Below, in pieces: positions 5,752 through 7,150 of a DNA stretch of 7,150 nt. The stretch comes from CBDUSL01 sp965370265 (GTDB lineage: Bacteria; Patescibacteriota; Patescibacteriia; JAXHNJ01). The notes under the pieces are model-generated. The model did no database searches. It was not told the DNA's origin and saw only the letters and a list, made by a program, of their open reading frames with translations. A program made the translations under genes and the position numbers. The first letter of the stretch is position 1. Each line of letters opens with the position of its first letter. The stretch is taken from assembly GCA_965370265.1 (NCBI GenBank), contig CBDUSL010000032.1:1-7150 (forward strand), written 5' to 3'.

Positions 5752-5808
5752 GACACTCGGGTTAAGTACCCCGTATATATGGGTATTATAAGGGTTTTTT
5801 GTGTGTCC
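5751..5808. repeat. Inverted repeat with internal hairpin, next to the 66-bp unit
   Basis: GGACAC (5751-5756) and GTGTCC (5803-5808) enclose a smaller hairpin, TACCC/GGGTA (5767-5771 with 5781-5785, 9-nt loop). The minus strand contains a perfect TATAAT (5785-5790) but no convincing -35. It may be a promoter or operator region for the 5125-5625 gene, or the degraded end of an element. Stems are short, so confidence is low. Confidence 0.3.
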
Positions 5809-5855
5809 GAACAGGGCACAATTTGAGGCACATGGGTCGGAGCAAAAAATTTGTA

Positions 5856-6332
5856 TTAGATGTATCTTTTTGCTTCATCGTCTATTAGTTTAGTTACTTC
5901 TTTATATTCCTCATCAAATTTTTGCCAAAACTTTTTTTGTTCATCGTCCGATATTTGTGTTTTGGTTCTGTGCTGCATTTTTTCAAGTCTTTTGTTTGTT
6001 AACCAGCCACCAACAATACTTTGTACTTTTTCCTTAAAAACAGGATCATTATACAGGTTCAAATTTTTTAAACTAATAAGTTTATTATGCAAAGTCGCTA
6101 ATTCAAGTTTTTCTGCTATCTCTTTATCATCTGGGTTTTCATTGTCTCGCACTTGGGCACAAAATATTTGAATTTTCCAATGGTATAATTCAATTATTTT
6201 TTTTAATTCTTTTAATTCTTCTATGCGCTCTTTATGCGCAAAAGTTTTAAAAGTCCATCTTACTGTAAAAAGGGTGGCTGCAATTATGACTAAGCCCTGA
6301 ATGATATCAATTATATTTTTTGCTGTTTCCAT
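5856..6332 (-). CDS. One-helix membrane protein with helical cytoplasmic domain, unknown function
   Basis: The 158-aa protein is not recognised as a named family. A hydrophobic helix near the N-terminus (about 8-28, IIDIIQGLVIIAATLFTV) is followed by WTFKTFAHKERIEELKELKKIIELYHWKIQIF. The rest is charged and almost entirely helical (35-158), with possible coiled-coil segments at 34-50 and 130-155. No catalytic motif is visible. It lies 47 bases downstream of the nuclease gene on the same strand, so the two are probably co-transcribed. The ATG has no evident Shine-Dalgarno; the preceding sequence is very AT-rich with a TATAAA-like box. Context and topology fit a membrane-associated accessory or effector subunit of a small defence-type pair, but that is inference. 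Plain membrane-anchored coiled-coil proteins of other roles look the same. Confidence 0.75.
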   Translation of the reverse strand: METAKNIIDIIQGLVIIAATLFTVRWTFKTFAHKERIEELKELKKIIELYHWKIQIFCAQVRDNENPDDKEIAEKLELATLHNKLISLKNLNLYNDPVFKEKVQSIVGGWLTNKRLEKMQHRTKTQISDDEQKKFWQKFDEEYKEVTKLIDDEAKRYI

Positions 6333-6379
6333 ATAGTTTTATCAGAAATTTTATAAAATAAATTCATTAAATAAATATA

Positions 6380-6835
6380 TTATAGCTTACGTACTTGTCC
6401 TTCAAAGGAATAGAGTAGTCGTATTTTTTCTAAATTACGTGGGGTAATGGTGACACCATATTCCGGCTTACTCTTTTTACCTATATAATCTCTGTCATTT
6501 AAAAATGAGTGGGTTTTATTTTTCCAATCTAATGAAGGAATGAGGAGGACAATTGGCTCATTACCATTCTTAAAAAGTAATAGTATCAACAATAAATTCT
6601 TGCGTGGACTAAATACTTCTTTTCTAACAAATACGTAATTAAGATTTCTCACTGATTTAACTTGAATATCATAATACTCCTTATCGTTCTTGCGAATTAC
6701 AAAATCAATTCCCTTGTCATCTACTTCTGCAGTAAAAACATCAAAACCCTCTTTAGTAAAGGATAGCTTGGTGTAGTATTCGCCATATCTCCCTAATTGC
6801 TGGCGATTAAGTTTAGACCAATTATCTTGAAACAT
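6380..6835 (-). CDS. PD-(D/E)XK-type nuclease domain protein (DUF4365-like)
   Basis: The 151-aa protein is a single restriction-endonuclease-like domain. Visible core residues: E19 in GRYGEYYTKL (helix 1), D44 in VDDKGIDFVI, and Q58-x-K60 in YYDIQVKS. This is the E...D...(E/Q)xK pattern of PD-(D/E)XK nucleases, with Gln in place of the usual Glu as in Mrr/resolvase-like members. The spacing and the phrase KGID-F-V resemble DUF4365-type proteins of defence and mobile loci. It lacks recognition or helicase domains, so target specificity is unknown. Being first in the unit, it precedes the membrane protein gene. The ATG has no Shine-Dalgarno. The inverted repeat AGATTAA/TTAATCT (6836-6842 with 6857-6863) touches the start codon, and a TATATT box lies 8 bases upstream. 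It could be an orphan repair or degradative nuclease rather than defence. Confidence 0.75.
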   Translation of the reverse strand: MFQDNWSKLNRQQLGRYGEYYTKLSFTKEGFDVFTAEVDDKGIDFVIRKNDKEYYDIQVKSVRNLNYVFVRKEVFSPRKNLLLILLLFKNGNEPIVLLIPSLDWKNKTHSFLNDRDYIGKKSKPEYGVTITPRNLEKIRLLYSFEGQVRKL

Positions 6836-6863
6836 AGATTAAGAATATAAATCAGTTTAATCT
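6836..6863 (-). promoter_or_regulatory. Inverted repeat at the nuclease start codon, possible operator/promoter
   Basis: Perfect 7-bp arms AGATTAA (6836-6842) and TTAATCT (6857-6863) with a 14-nt spacer lie immediately upstream of the ATG. The spacer contains TATATT on the minus strand, 8 bases from the ATG, a plausible -10 for a near-leaderless mRNA. A repressor site or RNA hairpin over the start is possible; arms this AT-rich can occur by chance. Confidence 0.35.
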
Positions 6864-6897
6864 GGGGCACCTGGGTTGGCTCCGATATTTAGTTCTC

Positions 6898-7150
6898 TTG
6901 GCGGTGGGAGCAGGATTCCCCGCCAAAGGCGGGTGCGCCTCGGGCGCAGAACCTATTTTGAGATTGGCGGTGGGAGCAGGATTCCCCGCCAAAGGCGGGT
7001 GCGCCTCGGGCGCAGAACCTATTTTGAGATTGGCGGTGGGAGCAGGATTCCCCGCCAAAGGCGGGTGCGCCTCGGGCGCAGAACCTATTTTGAGATTGGC
7101 GGTGGGAGCAGGATTCCCCGCCAAAGGCGGGTGCGCCTCGGGCGCAGAAC
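6898..7150 (+). repeat. Tandem array of the 66-bp double-hairpin repeat, running off the window
   Basis: Units start at 6898, 6964, 7030 and 7096. The first three are complete and identical, and the fourth is cut by the window end after 55 bases. Each carries CCCGCC-AAA-GGCGGG and TGCGCC-TCG-GGCGCA back to back (at 6919-6948, 6985-7014, 7051-7080, 7117-7146). Because 66 is a multiple of 3 and the unit lacks stops in some frames, long repetitive reading frames appear; I regard these as artefacts. The unit is identical to that at 5679-5744, in the same orientation. Confidence 0.96.

Noticed and set aside
5643..5831. Minus-strand 62-aa open frame
   Set aside because: It runs through a 66-bp repeat unit and an inverted repeat, has no ribosome site and no recognisable protein character.
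5860..6171. Plus-strand 103-aa open frame opposite the one-helix membrane protein gene
   Set aside because: It has Ser/Phe/Leu-rich composition typical of the antisense of a Lys/Glu-rich helical gene, and the minus-strand frame has a sensible membrane anchor and soluble domain.
5827..6879. Imperfect 14-base direct repeats (5827-5840, 6866-6879) as target-site duplications of a mobile cassette
   Set aside because: There are only 12 of 14 matches, and there is no transposase and no defined element ends; mentioned only as supporting context.
6852..7124. Minus-strand open frame encoding a 22-residue periodic Pro/Ala-rich peptide
   Set aside because: It is the 66-bp repeat read through: the period is a multiple of three, the peptide is perfectly periodic, there is no ribosome site, and the underlying DNA is explained by double hairpins.
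4845..7150. CRISPR array
   Set aside because: Both repeat regions are contiguous tandem units (100 and 66 bp) with identical content and no variable spacers, and no cas genes are present.

Overview
The window looks like part of a small, AT-rich bacterial genome of the candidate phyla radiation (Patescibacteria, Parcubacteria-like). This rests on gene types and style only: a membrane-anchored beta-propeller protein beside a small membrane-tethered DsbA-like oxidoreductase, a canonical RecG, a two-helix membrane protein with a PH-like tail, and very short hypothetical proteins. No marker gene here fixes the taxonomy.

Layout. Positions 1-1862 (+) hold two closely spaced genes for extracytoplasmic proteins: the 3' part of a TolB/WD40-like propeller protein, then a DsbA-family thiol oxidoreductase. 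They converge on a minus-strand orphan gene (1970-2305), with terminators for both directions packed into 1861-1986. Positions 2306-2623 form a 318-base gap. Read on the minus strand, it has a strong promoter right after recG, a highly structured RNA of about 160 nt ending in a U-run, and a leader into the orphan gene. A hairpin loop in this RNA carries 14 nt perfectly complementary to the Shine-Dalgarno and start-codon region of the orphan gene, which makes it a candidate cis-regulatory leader or small RNA. recG (2624-4696, -) follows, with a promoter that suggests a leaderless mRNA. Next come a terminator and tRNA-Arg(GCG) (4782-4856, -).

Positions 4845-5057 hold a 100-bp tandem repeat. Each unit carries the first 12 nt of the tRNA, its upstream flank and a 30-nt double hairpin. 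A minus-strand membrane protein gene follows (5125-5625). The right part (5626-7150) is accessory in character: a two-gene minus-strand cassette (PD-(D/E)XK-type nuclease, then a one-helix membrane protein) lies between copies of an identical 66-bp repeat, one unit on the left and at least 3.8 tandem units on the right. The 66-bp and 100-bp units share no overall sequence, but each contains a 30-nt double hairpin of identical geometry whose stem differences are all compensatory.

The points most worth following up are the structured RNA with its anti-SD loop, the covarying double-hairpin repeat family, and the repeat-flanked nuclease/membrane-protein pair.
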